In this document: positions 35,668-43,946 of the stretch, in pieces
Numbering within the stretch: position 1 is the stretch's first letter
Layout of the letters: the number at the start of each line of letters is the position of its first letter
Assembly (NCBI GenBank): GCA_963699175.1
Contig: OY969418.1
Coordinates: forward strand, 1,302,001 to 1,366,000
DNA: 64,000 bases
From: JACPYM01 sp963699175
GTDB taxonomy: Bacteria; Acidobacteriota; Blastocatellia; RBC074
Direction: 5' to 3'
Translations under genes and position numbers: made by a program
Notes under the pieces: generated by a model
Told to the model about the DNA's origin: nothing
What the model saw: the letters and a program-made list of their open reading frames with translations, nothing else
The model's database searches: none

Positions 35668-36828
35668 ATGAAAATTCACGAGTATCAAGGGAAAGAATTA
35701 CTGCGCCGCTTCGACGTTAAAGTCCCGCGTAATGCAGTCGCCAAAACTGTCGCAGAGGCCGAAGCAGCGGCCACTCAATTGGGCTTGCCTGTCGTCGTCA
35801 AAGCCCAAATCCACGCGGGCGGGCGTGGCAAAGGTGGCGGCGTCAAGTTGGCGCGCACGGCGGAAAACGTCAAAACCATCGCCGGACAGATATTGGGCAT
35901 GTCGCTGGTGACGCATCAGACCGGGCCGGAAGGGCGCGTCGTCCACACGCTGTTGATCGAAGAAGGCTTGAAGATCAAGCAGGAGTTTTATCTGGGCATG
36001 CTGCTGGATCGCGCCACTTCGAAGCTGGTCTTTATGGCATCGGCGGCGGGCGGCATGGACATCGAAGAGGTCGCCGCGCACACGCCCGAAAAGATTTTGA
36101 AGGAGTACATTGATCCGGCGGTTGGCTTCCAGGCGTTTCAGGCGCGGCGTTTGGCCATCGGCCTGGGACTGGCGCCTGAACTGATCGGCAAAGCGGCGAA
36201 GTTCATGCTGAATCTGGCGCGCGCTTATGAAGCGTTGGATGCGTCGCTGCTGGAGATCAATCCATTCTTGTTAACCGAAGATGGCGACTTGTATGTGCTG
36301 GACGCGAAGGTCAATTTCGATGATAACGCACTCTATCGCCACAAAGAGTTCGCCGACTTGCGCGACCTGAACGAAGAAGCGCCGCTCGAAATCGAAGCTT
36401 CAAAATTCGACCTCAACTACATCAAGCTCGACGGCAACATTGCTTGTATGGTTAACGGCGCGGGCTTGGCGATGGCGACGATGGACATCATCAAGTTGGC
36501 GGGCGGCGAACCGGCCAACTTCCTGGATGTCGGTGGCGGCGCGTCGCAGGAGCGTGTGGAGCAGGCCTTCAGGATTCTGCTGGCCGACCCGAATGTGAAG
36601 GCCGTGCTGGTCAACATCTTTGGCGGCATCGTGCGTTGCGATATGGTCGCGCGCGGTGTGGTCGAAGCGGCACGCAACCTGGGGGTGAAAGTCCCGGTCG
36701 TCGTGCGGCTGGAAGGCACGAACGTTGAAGAGGGCCAGCAAGTGTTGAAGGAGTCCGGCCTGAATTTCCTGGTGGCGAACGGAATGAAGGATGCGGCGGA
36801 AAAGGCTGTGGCGGCGGCTGGCAATTGA
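35668..36828 (+). CDS. sucC: Succinyl-CoA ligase (ADP/GDP-forming) beta subunit
   Basis: TCA-cycle enzyme subunit making ATP or GTP from succinyl-CoA. From ATG 35668 it is 386 residues, the normal length, beginning with the canonical M-K-I-H-E-Y-Q-G-K-E; an in-frame ATG at 35551 would add 39 unrelated residues. The ATP-grasp domain has K-A-Q-I-H-A-G-G-R-G-K-G-G, and the C-terminal ligase/CoA domain has G-N-I-A-C-M-V-N-G-A-G-L-A-M and I-F-G-G-I-V-R-C-D. The sucD alpha-subunit gene, nearly always directly downstream, is missing here: a terminator and a convergent gene follow. Confidence 0.95.
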   Translation: MKIHEYQGKELLRRFDVKVPRNAVAKTVAEAEAAATQLGLPVVVKAQIHAGGRGKGGGVKLARTAENVKTIAGQILGMSLVTHQTGPEGRVVHTLLIEEGLKIKQEFYLGMLLDRATSKLVFMASAAGGMDIEEVAAHTPEKILKEYIDPAVGFQAFQARRLAIGLGLAPELIGKAAKFMLNLARAYEALDASLLEINPFLLTEDGDLYVLDAKVNFDDNALYRHKEFADLRDLNEEAPLEIEASKFDLNYIKLDGNIACMVNGAGLAMATMDIIKLAGGEPANFLDVGGGASQERVEQAFRILLADPNVKAVLVNIFGGIVRCDMVARGVVEAARNLGVKVPVVVRLEGTNVEEGQQVLKESGLNFLVANGMKDAAEKAVAAAGN

Positions 36829-36851
36829 TTAGCTGCAACAAGTAGAAAGCG

Positions 36852-36886
36852 AAAGAGCGCAGGACTGTTTCAATCCTGCGCTCTTT
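36852..36886 (+). terminator. Intrinsic terminator of sucC
   Basis: A perfect 13-bp stem (36852-36864 with 36874-36886) with a 9-nt loop is followed by a T-rich run. It starts 24 nt after the sucC stop and would end transcription before any sucD. Confidence 0.9.
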
Positions 36887-36912
36887 TTGTTTTTGCTTGG
36901 CCCGCGCTGCAT

Positions 36913-37911
36913 CTAGCAATTCGGCGGGAAGAACGGAACGGCGATGCTCGTCGAATTCACGAGCCGCAGCTTGTGGAGGTTATGGCCTTGACTAAAGGCC
37001 GTGCCTGACGCATCCGCCGCCGGATTGAAATTGATAACCGCGCCGAGCAAGGGCGCGTTGCCGCCGATTGAGAAGAACTTGACCCAGCCCGAACGACCGC
37101 CCGGTATGAAGTTGGTGAACCGCGGCGCAGTGCGCGGCAACGAGTTCGAGAAGCTGAAGCGAAACTGGCACTGGCTCGCTCCAAGCTGGAAGCTCGACCC
37201 GACCTCGGCGTCGTTGTAAAGGATGCCGAAGATTGTACCGAGCGGATCGGCGCCTACTGCCAAATTACCCGACGGGCGATTAAGAATGACCAGCGTGTCA
37301 TTGCCATCAACACGGCTGGGAATGTTGTCAATCGCCACAGTGGAGGGCAAGTGGTCATAAGCTATGCCGTCGAAATTCAGCGTGTATTGTGGCATCGTGT
37401 CATCGCACGCTGGTGGCGCAATCGCCCTGATAGCCTCAGCACCCAAGTTGGCCATATGCCCTGAAGCGAACTTCACGTATTCATCACCGATCAGGTAGTC
37501 ATAATCAATGGGACAGCCTGTGGTGGGATTAACCGCGATGGCTACCAGATAACCGACCGTCCCCGGATCAAAAGTCGAAGCCAGAAAGCTCGCTGTCTGA
37601 TTCTGCGTCAGACAAACGAACGAATCCGCCGGGCTGCACGAAGCGCCTTCGACAAAGAACAGGTGCACGCCAATTGTGCTTGGCCCTGTGTTGGTAATGC
37701 TTAGCCGCGTATTTTCAGCCGCTGGTGAAGTCGCGTTAGAGGTATAGATGTTGTAGAAGAGCACCGAGCCAGGCTTTTGATCATTGACCGCTGACGGCCC
37801 TGGCAAATCACGGATTGGATCACCCGGGTCAGCAGCCAACGCCACGCTTGCCGTCGCCAACAGAATTAGGACAACCAAGCAAGGGGATATGAGAGAGCGT
37901 GAGGTCCGCAT
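36913..37911 (-). CDS. Secreted protein of unknown function
   Basis: A 332-residue exported protein with a clear signal peptide (cleavage near A-L-A-A). I do not recognise a family. The mature part is beta-rich with few charged runs: a D-Q-K-P-G-S-V-L-F-Y-N-I-Y segment near residue 45, a T-R-L-S-I-T-N-T-G-P strand, and six or more Cys (for example A-S-C-S, V-C-L-T, G-C-P-I, P-P-A-C-D, C-Q-F), some likely paired in disulphides. Such proteins with a bacterial Ig-like strand order are frequent in Acidobacteria. It is convergent with sucC and alone on its strand between sucC and rnj. Confidence 0.75.
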   Translation of the reverse strand: MRTSRSLISPCLVVLILLATASVALAADPGDPIRDLPGPSAVNDQKPGSVLFYNIYTSNATSPAAENTRLSITNTGPSTIGVHLFFVEGASCSPADSFVCLTQNQTASFLASTFDPGTVGYLVAIAVNPTTGCPIDYDYLIGDEYVKFASGHMANLGAEAIRAIAPPACDDTMPQYTLNFDGIAYDHLPSTVAIDNIPSRVDGNDTLVILNRPSGNLAVGADPLGTIFGILYNDAEVGSSFQLGASQCQFRFSFSNSLPRTAPRFTNFIPGGRSGWVKFFSIGGNAPLLGAVINFNPAADASGTAFSQGHNLHKLRLVNSTSIAVPFFPPNC

Positions 37912-38476
37912 TGTGTATTTAACTCCTTACGTTAATCATTTGATTGTTAATGCGCAGTTCTTTGCCGCGCTGGTTTCCTAAGCGTCAGCACCAGTGTGTG
38001 CTTGTGGTCTGACGGGTCATCACCCGCACCATCAACCTTGAAACCTAAACCAGCGAAGCGGTCGAACTACTTTTGCGGAGGCACAGCGAAGCGGTCGAAC
38101 TACTTTTGCGGAGGCACAATGACAACCTGTGGGCTTTCTCGCCACGCAAAGGCGAGCAGGGTTGGTCATCAATTATGAAACTTAAGCGTCGCTATCGTTG
38201 CTACGGCACTACTAGAGATTGCCGATGGCCGGCTCAATCTGCTAACGCCGCGACTCTACATAACGGGGTTTCGGGGGTAGGTGTTGGCTTGAATCTCATC
38301 GGATGCTCACTCTCTCTCGGCCTTCGTCATTCATCCGATGACGATCCAGCTTGTGAGGCGAGCCGGTCATACGTCGCGCAGTCTATGCAAGCATTGGCTC
38401 TCTGTCAATCACTTATTCACTTTAGGCGGCGAGATTAATCTTAGAAAGTCAGCGGGTTAGGTCAGTTACGACGCTC
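37912..38476. other. Gene-poor stretch with a 33-bp tandem duplication
   Basis: No convincing gene in about 565 nt between the secreted-protein gene start and the RNase J stop. The only distinct structure is a perfect 33-bp direct tandem repeat (38052-38084 and 38085-38117). Open frames here (for example 38073-38438 on the plus strand) have no recognisable domain or ribosome binding site. Confidence 0.6.
38052..38117. repeat. Two-copy 33-bp perfect tandem repeat
   Basis: The unit starting AGCGAAGCGGTCGAACTA is present twice in immediate succession without mismatch. The perfect identity suggests a recent duplication. It lies in a region without genes. Confidence 0.9.
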
Positions 38477-38502
38477 AGTCAGTACCGCGCGGGGTACTGA
38501 CT
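38477..38502 (-). terminator. Hairpin at the end of the RNase J gene
   Basis: A perfect 10-bp stem (38477-38486 with 38493-38502, arms AGTCAGTACC and complement) overlaps the rnj stop codon. There is no T run after it on the minus strand, so it could be a repeat element or mRNA 3' stabiliser instead of a terminator. Confidence 0.5.
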
Positions 38503-40162
38503 AAATTTCCAGCACCACTGGAATAATCATCGGACGGCGGCCTGTCTCTTTTTGAATATAGCGTTTGAGTTCGAGCCTGATTTTCTCCTTGATAATCGCC
38601 CAGTCCACGCGCTCTTCAAACGTAGCCTGTTCGACCGTCGCCCCGACGATCGCGCGCGCGCGATGCAAGAACACCTCCTGCTCTTCGCCCAAAGCCAAAC
38701 CGCGTTGAATCACTTCCGGCGCGGATTCCATCTCGCCCGATGCTTTGTTAATCGCCACGATCGGCAACACAATGCCGTCATAGGCCAGATGCTTGCGGTC
38801 TCGCAGCACCAACTCGTGAATGCGCCCCGAACCGGAATCATCAATCAACGTACGCCCGACCGTGACCTTTTCGACGACCTGCGCGCTGTCTTCATCCAGT
38901 GCGATCACGTCACCGCTCTCGGCCAACACAATGCGGTCTTTCGGCACGCCCCAGCGGCGAGCGGCTTCGGCGTGGCGATAAAGCTGGCGCGTCTCGCCGT
39001 GAATCGGAATGTGGAATTTCGGGCGCACGGCATCGTGCATAATCTTCAAGTCGCCTTCGCGCCCATGCCCGGAGACGTGTATGCGAGCGATGCCCGAATC
39101 AATCACGTGCGCGCCGCGTTTGAACAGATGATTCATCATCCGCGAGATGGACTTCTCGTTGCCGGGAATTTGCCGGGCGGACAGCACCACGGTATCGCCT
39201 TCCAACACACTGGCATCGCGGTGCTGATCCACAGACATACGCGCCAGTGCCGACATCGGCTCGCCCTGGCTGCCCGTGACGAGAAAACAAACCTCATCCG
39301 GGTGCATCTTGCGCGCCTGTTGCGGGCTGACAAGTTGGCCATTATCAATCTCCAAATAGCCATGCTTCTGGGCGACTTCGACGTTGCGCAACATGCTGCG
39401 CCCCAACAATGCCACCGAGCGCCCCTTCTCCGCCGCCATATCGAGCACAATCTGCAACCGGTGGATGCTGGTCGCAAAGCACGAGATGACGATGCGGCCC
39501 GTAGCCTCGTCAAAAATTTTCTCGAACGCGGGGATGACAGACTTCTCCGAACCCGTGCGCCCCTCGCGCTCAACGTTGGTCGAATCCGAGAGCAGCGCCA
39601 ACACACCTTGATCGCCATATTCGTTGAGACGGTTCAGGTCAATCGCATCGCCCATCACCGGCGTCTCGTCCACCTTGAAATCGCCCGTGTGAATGATGAC
39701 GCCGACCGGCGTATGAATCGCCAGCGCCACGCAATCCACCAGCGAGTGCGACACGCGAATGAACTCGATCTCGAACGGCCCCAGCTTGAATTTTTCGCGC
39801 GGACGAATCGTGTGCGTCTTGACCTTATCGAGCAAGCCGAACTCTTGCAGCTTGCCTTCGACCAGACTGAGCGTGAATTCGGTGGTGTAAACCGGCAGGT
39901 CAATCGTTTGTAGCAAAAACGGGACGGCGCCGATGTGGTCTTCGTGCGCGTGCGTGAGCACCAAGCCGACTAATTCGTCGCGGTGCGCTTCGATGTAGCT
40001 GAGATCGGGGATGGCGATGTCTACGCCGAGCAGGTCTTCGTCGGGAAACATCATCCCGCAATCCACGATCATCATCTGCTCGGCATAACGGAAAACCGTC
40101 ATGTTCATGCCGAATTGCCCAAGCCCGCCCAGCGGTGTGATTTCCAGTCTGCCTGTTCCCAT
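38501..40162 (-). CDS. rnj: Ribonuclease J
   Basis: Metallo-beta-lactamase/beta-CASP ribonuclease with 5'-3' exonuclease and endonuclease activities in mRNA turnover and rRNA maturation. The 553-residue protein has the metal site H-A-H-E-D-H, H-T-G-D-F-K (third motif), the beta-CASP D-S-T-N-V segment, a further H-V-S-G-H-G motif and the RNase J C-terminal domain. Acidobacteria commonly use RNase J. It appears monocistronic. Confidence 0.97.
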   Translation of the reverse strand: MGTGRLEITPLGGLGQFGMNMTVFRYAEQMMIVDCGMMFPDEDLLGVDIAIPDLSYIEAHRDELVGLVLTHAHEDHIGAVPFLLQTIDLPVYTTEFTLSLVEGKLQEFGLLDKVKTHTIRPREKFKLGPFEIEFIRVSHSLVDCVALAIHTPVGVIIHTGDFKVDETPVMGDAIDLNRLNEYGDQGVLALLSDSTNVEREGRTGSEKSVIPAFEKIFDEATGRIVISCFATSIHRLQIVLDMAAEKGRSVALLGRSMLRNVEVAQKHGYLEIDNGQLVSPQQARKMHPDEVCFLVTGSQGEPMSALARMSVDQHRDASVLEGDTVVLSARQIPGNEKSISRMMNHLFKRGAHVIDSGIARIHVSGHGREGDLKIMHDAVRPKFHIPIHGETRQLYRHAEAARRWGVPKDRIVLAESGDVIALDEDSAQVVEKVTVGRTLIDDSGSGRIHELVLRDRKHLAYDGIVLPIVAINKASGEMESAPEVIQRGLALGEEQEVFLHRARAIVGATVEQATFEERVDWAIIKEKIRLELKRYIQKETGRRPMIIPVVLEI

Positions 40163-40296
40163 AGAGTTTGTGGCTTTCTTTTCAAATCTAAGCAGGCAGT
40201 ATAAACACGAGGCAGGCTGGATTGAAAGCCGGGTGAACGATCTGGCGGTTGGGTATGGTGAATTTTTCGCAGCCTGAACACTGTCTGTGAGTCAAT

Positions 40297-40509
40297 TCAG
40301 GCGGCAATCTCCACGTAATCAACGTGGCTTGAAGGTTCTGGGATAGGCAAACCATCTTCACGCATACCTTGCAGATGAAACTCAATCGCCTCCCGAATCT
40401 GTTGCTTGGTCTCTTCAATTGTTTGTCCAGTTGCTACACAGCCCGGCAAATCCGGCACGTAGGCCGAGTAATTACTCTCTGCTTTTTCGATCACCACAGC
40501 ATATTTCAT
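40297..40509 (-). CDS. HicB-family antitoxin-like protein, no HicA partner
   Basis: A 70-residue protein with the HicB partial RNase H fold: M-K-Y-A-V-V-I-E-K, Y-S-A-Y-V-P-D-L-P-G-C-V-A-T-G, then T-I-E-E-T-K-Q-Q-I-R-E-A-I-E-F-H. HicB proteins neutralise the HicA mRNA-cleaving toxin, but no 60-residue HicA-like ORF is next to it on either side, so it may be a solitary HicB-like protein (UPF0150/DUF1902 type). A DNA-binding tail is absent. Ribosome binding site weak. Confidence 0.8.
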   Translation of the reverse strand: MKYAVVIEKAESNYSAYVPDLPGCVATGQTIEETKQQIREAIEFHLQGMREDGLPIPEPSSHVDYVEIAA

Positions 40510-40539
40510 TTTTCATCTGCTAGATCGGTTTGCAAATGA

Positions 40540-40655
40540 GTGTACGGAGCAAACCACGGGGAGCACGGGGCACACCGGGAAACACCAACATTGACCGCCT
40601 ATGCCAGCTTTCCCCGTGCTCCCTGTGCTCCCCGTGGTTGATTTTGCCGTACACA
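40540..40655. repeat. Imperfect long inverted repeat (GGGGAGCACGGGG type)
   Basis: Arms begin GTGTACGG (40540) and end CCGTACAC (40655); inside them CCACGGGGAGCAC is matched by GTGCTCCCCGTGG with small indels. It lies between the HicB gene start and the cytochrome gene stop and could fold in RNA as a long hairpin. It resembles a dispersed intergenic element, but only one copy is seen in this window. Confidence 0.7.
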
Positions 40656-40675
40656 CAATTGAAATCCGATCTAGC

Positions 40676-42619
40676 TTATTTGAGTGTCTTCAGATACTCC
40701 AACAAAGCATACCGCTCATCATCGTTCAGCCCCGTCCCGTATTCATGCCCACGATTCGAGTTGCCATTGCCCGTGGTGTCGAACCTGAACGCCACCGCCC
40801 CTGCCGTAGTCACATAACCGAGGTTCTTAGTATCGTATTCGCGATTGCCCACATAAAACTCCGCCGGACGTTTGTCGCCAGGCAACAGCAGCGCATACAA
40901 ACTCGGCACCGAGCCGTTGTGTAAGTAAGGCGCAGTTGCCCACACGCCACCCAGCGGGCGCGCCGAATAAACCTTCGCGTCCGGGCCATCAGCCAGCAGG
41001 TCGCGCCAGACAATCGGCTTGCGATTGCCTTCCCACTTTTGTTGGTCGGCGGGCGAGATGTTATGCGTTTTGTAGTAGGCCTGTTTGATCTTATCCGTCG
41101 CGTTGCCATTCTCGATGGCAAAGCTGGCTGGCTTGCCGTTGAGCATAATCGGCGCGTGGAAGTTTTCGGCCTGATTCTTGTCTGTGCCGATTTCCTTCAG
41201 CGAGAAGACTTGGAAATTGCGCAGCCCCTCCGGCGTCGTCTCCCACTTGTCGTGGCAACTGGCGCAATTCTTTTCGTAAAGCGGTTTGCCGCGTGTCGCC
41301 AACGCCTCGTCAACTTTGCCGAACAACTCCACCGGCCACGCGGGCGGCGTGATCTTGTAGGCCAGCCATTCCAGATCGCGCGTCTTATCAATCAGCACGG
41401 TCGTCGCAAAAGTCTTCGGATCAAAGCTCGCGCCCAAGCCCAAAGCTTGGCCGATGTTGCGCTCGACGACCGAGTTGGTGTTTGCGTTGTAATGCAACCA
41501 AGCCTCTTTCTCCATCCCCCAGATGAACGGATAAGAAACCGGCGCGGTGTTTGGTCGTTTGTTCGCCAATCCGAAGAAGAGAAAACGCGCGCTGCCAAAA
41601 GCGTCTACACGCCCATAGCCGCCCGGCGTGTCGCTCTTGTCCTGCGCCGAGGCCGCCAGTGTCTTGAACATCCTGATGTAGGAGCGGAACAGCGCCAGGT
41701 TCGTCTTCAAGTCGCGCAGGATGCTACGCAGCAATTCCTTTTTCTTTTCGAGCGTCGTATCCAGCGGACTGCCCGTGCCAGCCTTCTTGCTCAACAAAGC
41801 GCCCACTTCTTTTTCGAGCGAACTGTCCAACTCTTTATTCGCCTGCGCCACCGTGTCGGTCGCCGAGCCGTAATCTTTTTCGGACTTGTCCAGTTCGGCC
41901 TCGACCGTCGTTTGAATCTTCTCGGCCAGCGCCTTCTCCAACTCGCCCTGTGCAGCTAGCGCCTTCACGTCGTCAAATTTTTGCACCAACAACCGCGTGC
42001 CGTCGCCGAACTTGTACTTAGGCCTTTTCTCAACCCGCGCATCCTGCGTCGAAACGGGCGCGGCGACCACGGTTTCCTCGGCGTGCTCCTTGTCGGCTAG
42101 ATAGCGTTTGATGAAGCCCCAGAGCTTCCCCGGGTCTTTGATCGTAGCTTTGGTCGAGTCGGCCAGGTCGGTATAAAACATCGTGATGTCGAACAGATTG
42201 GGCGCGCCGTCCACGCGCAACATCCGCCCCTGATAGGCCAATTGCCCGACGTGACAGGCGGCGCAGTTGACTCCGATCATTTCCACGTCGCCCAGCCCGG
42301 CGCGTTTGCCCACGGTGATGCCCACCGGCAAGCCATAAGGCTCGCTCTTCTCGTCCGGCACCAAACCGAAGCGTTCCATATTTTCGAGAAAGGGCTTGCC
42401 GTTTTGCGCGCTGATCAAGGCTTTGGCCCAGGCGTAGGGGAAAAGCTCGCTACCTTCTGGCGTGTGATAAAACTGCTGGCGCTCAGTGGCAGAAAGGCCA
42501 TTGATGCCGATGATTGCGCCCGGAGGCACTGAGGGGGTGATAACTACTGATGGCTTGTCGCAACTGCTAAACAGCAAGCCGAGACTGAGCAGCAAGGAAG
42601 CTAGTTTCAGGGGTTTCAT
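40676..42619 (-). CDS. Di-haem cytochrome c lipoprotein (peroxidase-like)
   Basis: A 647-residue exported cytochrome. Start ATG 42619 has AAGGAG upstream; the signal ends in L-F-S-S-C, a lipobox, so the mature protein is probably lipid-anchored at Cys. Two haem c motifs are present: C119-A-A-C-H123 and C452-A-S-C-H456. The spacing and the final R-G-H-E-Y segment resemble bacterial di-haem cytochrome c peroxidase/RoxA-like proteins with a large insert. A helical stretch with Lys/Glu (about 205-300) looks like a coiled coil, unusual for the peroxidases. Electron donor and substrate unknown. Confidence 0.85.
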   Translation of the reverse strand: MKPLKLASLLLSLGLLFSSCDKPSVVITPSVPPGAIIGINGLSATERQQFYHTPEGSELFPYAWAKALISAQNGKPFLENMERFGLVPDEKSEPYGLPVGITVGKRAGLGDVEMIGVNCAACHVGQLAYQGRMLRVDGAPNLFDITMFYTDLADSTKATIKDPGKLWGFIKRYLADKEHAEETVVAAPVSTQDARVEKRPKYKFGDGTRLLVQKFDDVKALAAQGELEKALAEKIQTTVEAELDKSEKDYGSATDTVAQANKELDSSLEKEVGALLSKKAGTGSPLDTTLEKKKELLRSILRDLKTNLALFRSYIRMFKTLAASAQDKSDTPGGYGRVDAFGSARFLFFGLANKRPNTAPVSYPFIWGMEKEAWLHYNANTNSVVERNIGQALGLGASFDPKTFATTVLIDKTRDLEWLAYKITPPAWPVELFGKVDEALATRGKPLYEKNCASCHDKWETTPEGLRNFQVFSLKEIGTDKNQAENFHAPIMLNGKPASFAIENGNATDKIKQAYYKTHNISPADQQKWEGNRKPIVWRDLLADGPDAKVYSARPLGGVWATAPYLHNGSVPSLYALLLPGDKRPAEFYVGNREYDTKNLGYVTTAGAVAFRFDTTGNGNSNRGHEYGTGLNDDERYALLEYLKTLK

Positions 42620-42736
42620 ATTTTCTCCTTTGCAGAGCCGCAACATCAGCTCTTGTTTGCGGAATTTAGTGGCAGAGTTTTTACAGCGTGTATCAGGCGA
42701 TGGTAGTGATAAGAACGTAAGGCTGCCGTCGTTTTT

Positions 42737-42913
42737 GCCGCGTAGCGGCGGTTGAATTTAGCCGTGGGTTTTCAACCCACGGTACGTGCAAGCGGCCATG
42801 CCCGCGTCGCGTCAGCGACGCCTAATTCAAGCGTCGCTAACGCGACGCGGGGGCACTGCCCAGCTTACCCGGCGTTGAAACGCCGGGCTAAACTCAAGTT
42901 GCCGCTACGCGGC
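42737..42913. repeat. Multi-hairpin palindromic repeat, family A, copy 1
   Basis: A 177-bp element bounded by GCCGCGTAGCGGC and GCCGCTACGCGGC. Inside are a hairpin around CCGTGGG (42762-42782), a long nested palindrome (arms 42801-42821 and 42831-42851) and a CCCGGCG hairpin (42868-42887). Copy 2 at 52188-52363 is in the opposite orientation. ORFs read through it are artefacts. It occupies most of the 42620-42970 gap. Confidence 0.93.
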
Positions 42914-42970
42914 TGCAAAAGCGCAGCCTTTTTATTACCACTACCCAGGTGACAACGTCTTTGCTCCGTT

Positions 42971-43186
42971 TCATTGAACTACAACCATTTCTCGAATTGC
43001 ATCCTGTGGCACGCCGCGCAACGCATCATCCCGGCGATCTTCAAGGATCAGCGCGACTGCTTCGGCCAGACTTTTGCGGCATTCCTCAATCGTGCGTCCT
43101 TGCCCGTTAGCGCCGGGAATCTCTGGGCAATAAGCAATGTACCAATCATCGTCTTGTTCTATGATGGCTGTAAATTCATTATGCAT
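42971..43186 (-). CDS. HicB-family antitoxin-like protein, no HicA partner
   Basis: A 71-residue HicB-like protein (I-I-E-Q-D-D-D-W-Y-I-A-Y-C-P-E-I-P-G, then T-I-E-E-C-R-K-S-L-A-E-A-V). A strong GGGAGGAAG element precedes its ATG. As with the HicB at 40297, there is no HicA toxin gene beside it. It may be an antitoxin whose toxin was lost, or a member of the solitary HicB-like group. It lies between the family A repeat and the ThsB-like gene. Confidence 0.85.
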   Translation of the reverse strand: MHNEFTAIIEQDDDWYIAYCPEIPGANGQGRTIEECRKSLAEAVALILEDRRDDALRGVPQDAIREMVVVQ

Positions 43187-43264
43187 GTCTTCCTCCCTTT
43201 ACATCTACTTTGCACCCAGGAATCGCTCAGGAGATCTCTCCATGCTCATTATCGGTTACATACA

Positions 43265-43849
43265 CTAGCCTACCCATGTGCTAAAGTTGTTGTAACCGTT
43301 GTCACTAACCCAGTCGTACTCACGATACAAATTGCCTAGGTTGAATCCTTTGCCTCGGTACTGTTGTCCCACTTCATTCGTCTGGTAGGATGCACAACCG
43401 TCAATCTCGGAGTACTGCTTCCATTCTCCATTGACCATTTCCCAAAGTGTCGCTGTAAGACCGCTATCGGAAAAGGTCACGCCAACATAATTCAGAGGAT
43501 TCGGCCCCTTCGGCTTGGTGATCTGATCTCTCCCCTTGATCGTGTTGATGTGGACGGCAAAGATGGAATTGCCCTTCCGAAAGCTTTTTAGAATCTCGTA
43601 CCGAACCCACGGCCGTGCATACGTCTGCGTTCCAATAAGCACGCAAGTCACCGTTGTTCCGACCAGCCCAGAATTAATCAGCCTCTTGACTGAAGTGGGC
43701 CCTGTTAGCTTCGCATTTCCCCAGATAGAAGCATCAAAGAAGCCAGCAGACTCCCGGTCAGGCTTCGTCAACCAATGCTGACGGACAACATTCGCGCGGA
43801 AATCAATCACATCCTGATAGTGAAAGCTGAAGAAAACTCGCTTGGCCAT
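43265..43849 (-). CDS. ThsB-like TIR protein (DUF1863)
   Basis: A 194-residue protein starting M-A-K-R-V-F-F-S-F-H-Y, the hallmark of the DUF1863/MTH538 TIR-like family that contains Thoeris ThsB. Later motifs fit: T-C-V-L-I-G-T-Q-T-Y strand and W-V-R-Y-E-I with Glu85 in the position of the catalytic glutamate of TIR NADases. In Thoeris, ThsB makes a cyclic ADP-ribose-type signal that activates ThsA. No ThsA (SIR2-SLOG or membrane-SLOG) is next to it here, so its effector is unknown. About 60 C-terminal residues are Trp/Tyr/Gly rich. Base use is more AT-rich than in neighbours, consistent with transfer. Confidence 0.82.
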   Translation of the reverse strand: MAKRVFFSFHYQDVIDFRANVVRQHWLTKPDRESAGFFDASIWGNAKLTGPTSVKRLINSGLVGTTVTCVLIGTQTYARPWVRYEILKSFRKGNSIFAVHINTIKGRDQITKPKGPNPLNYVGVTFSDSGLTATLWEMVNGEWKQYSEIDGCASYQTNEVGQQYRGKGFNLGNLYREYDWVSDNGYNNFSTWVG

Positions 43850-43946
43850 ACTCGCCTAATGCTCATAGCAGAAACATTTCGCATCTCAACGAAAAACGGC
43901 TTGGACCTTTGCACAGGCCCAAGCCGGTCATCTTGTCCGCCTCCAT

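Noticed and set aside
38073..38438. 121-codon plus-strand frame containing the 33-bp duplication
   Set aside because: No recognisable domain, poor start context and irregular codon use.
40188..40418. 76-codon minus-strand frame overlapping the HicB gene as a possible toxin
   Set aside because: No HicA features and it overlaps the HicB coding frame.
42752..42952. Open frame reading through the family A repeat
   Set aside because: The amino acid sequence is a by-product of nested palindromes; no ribosome binding site or domain.
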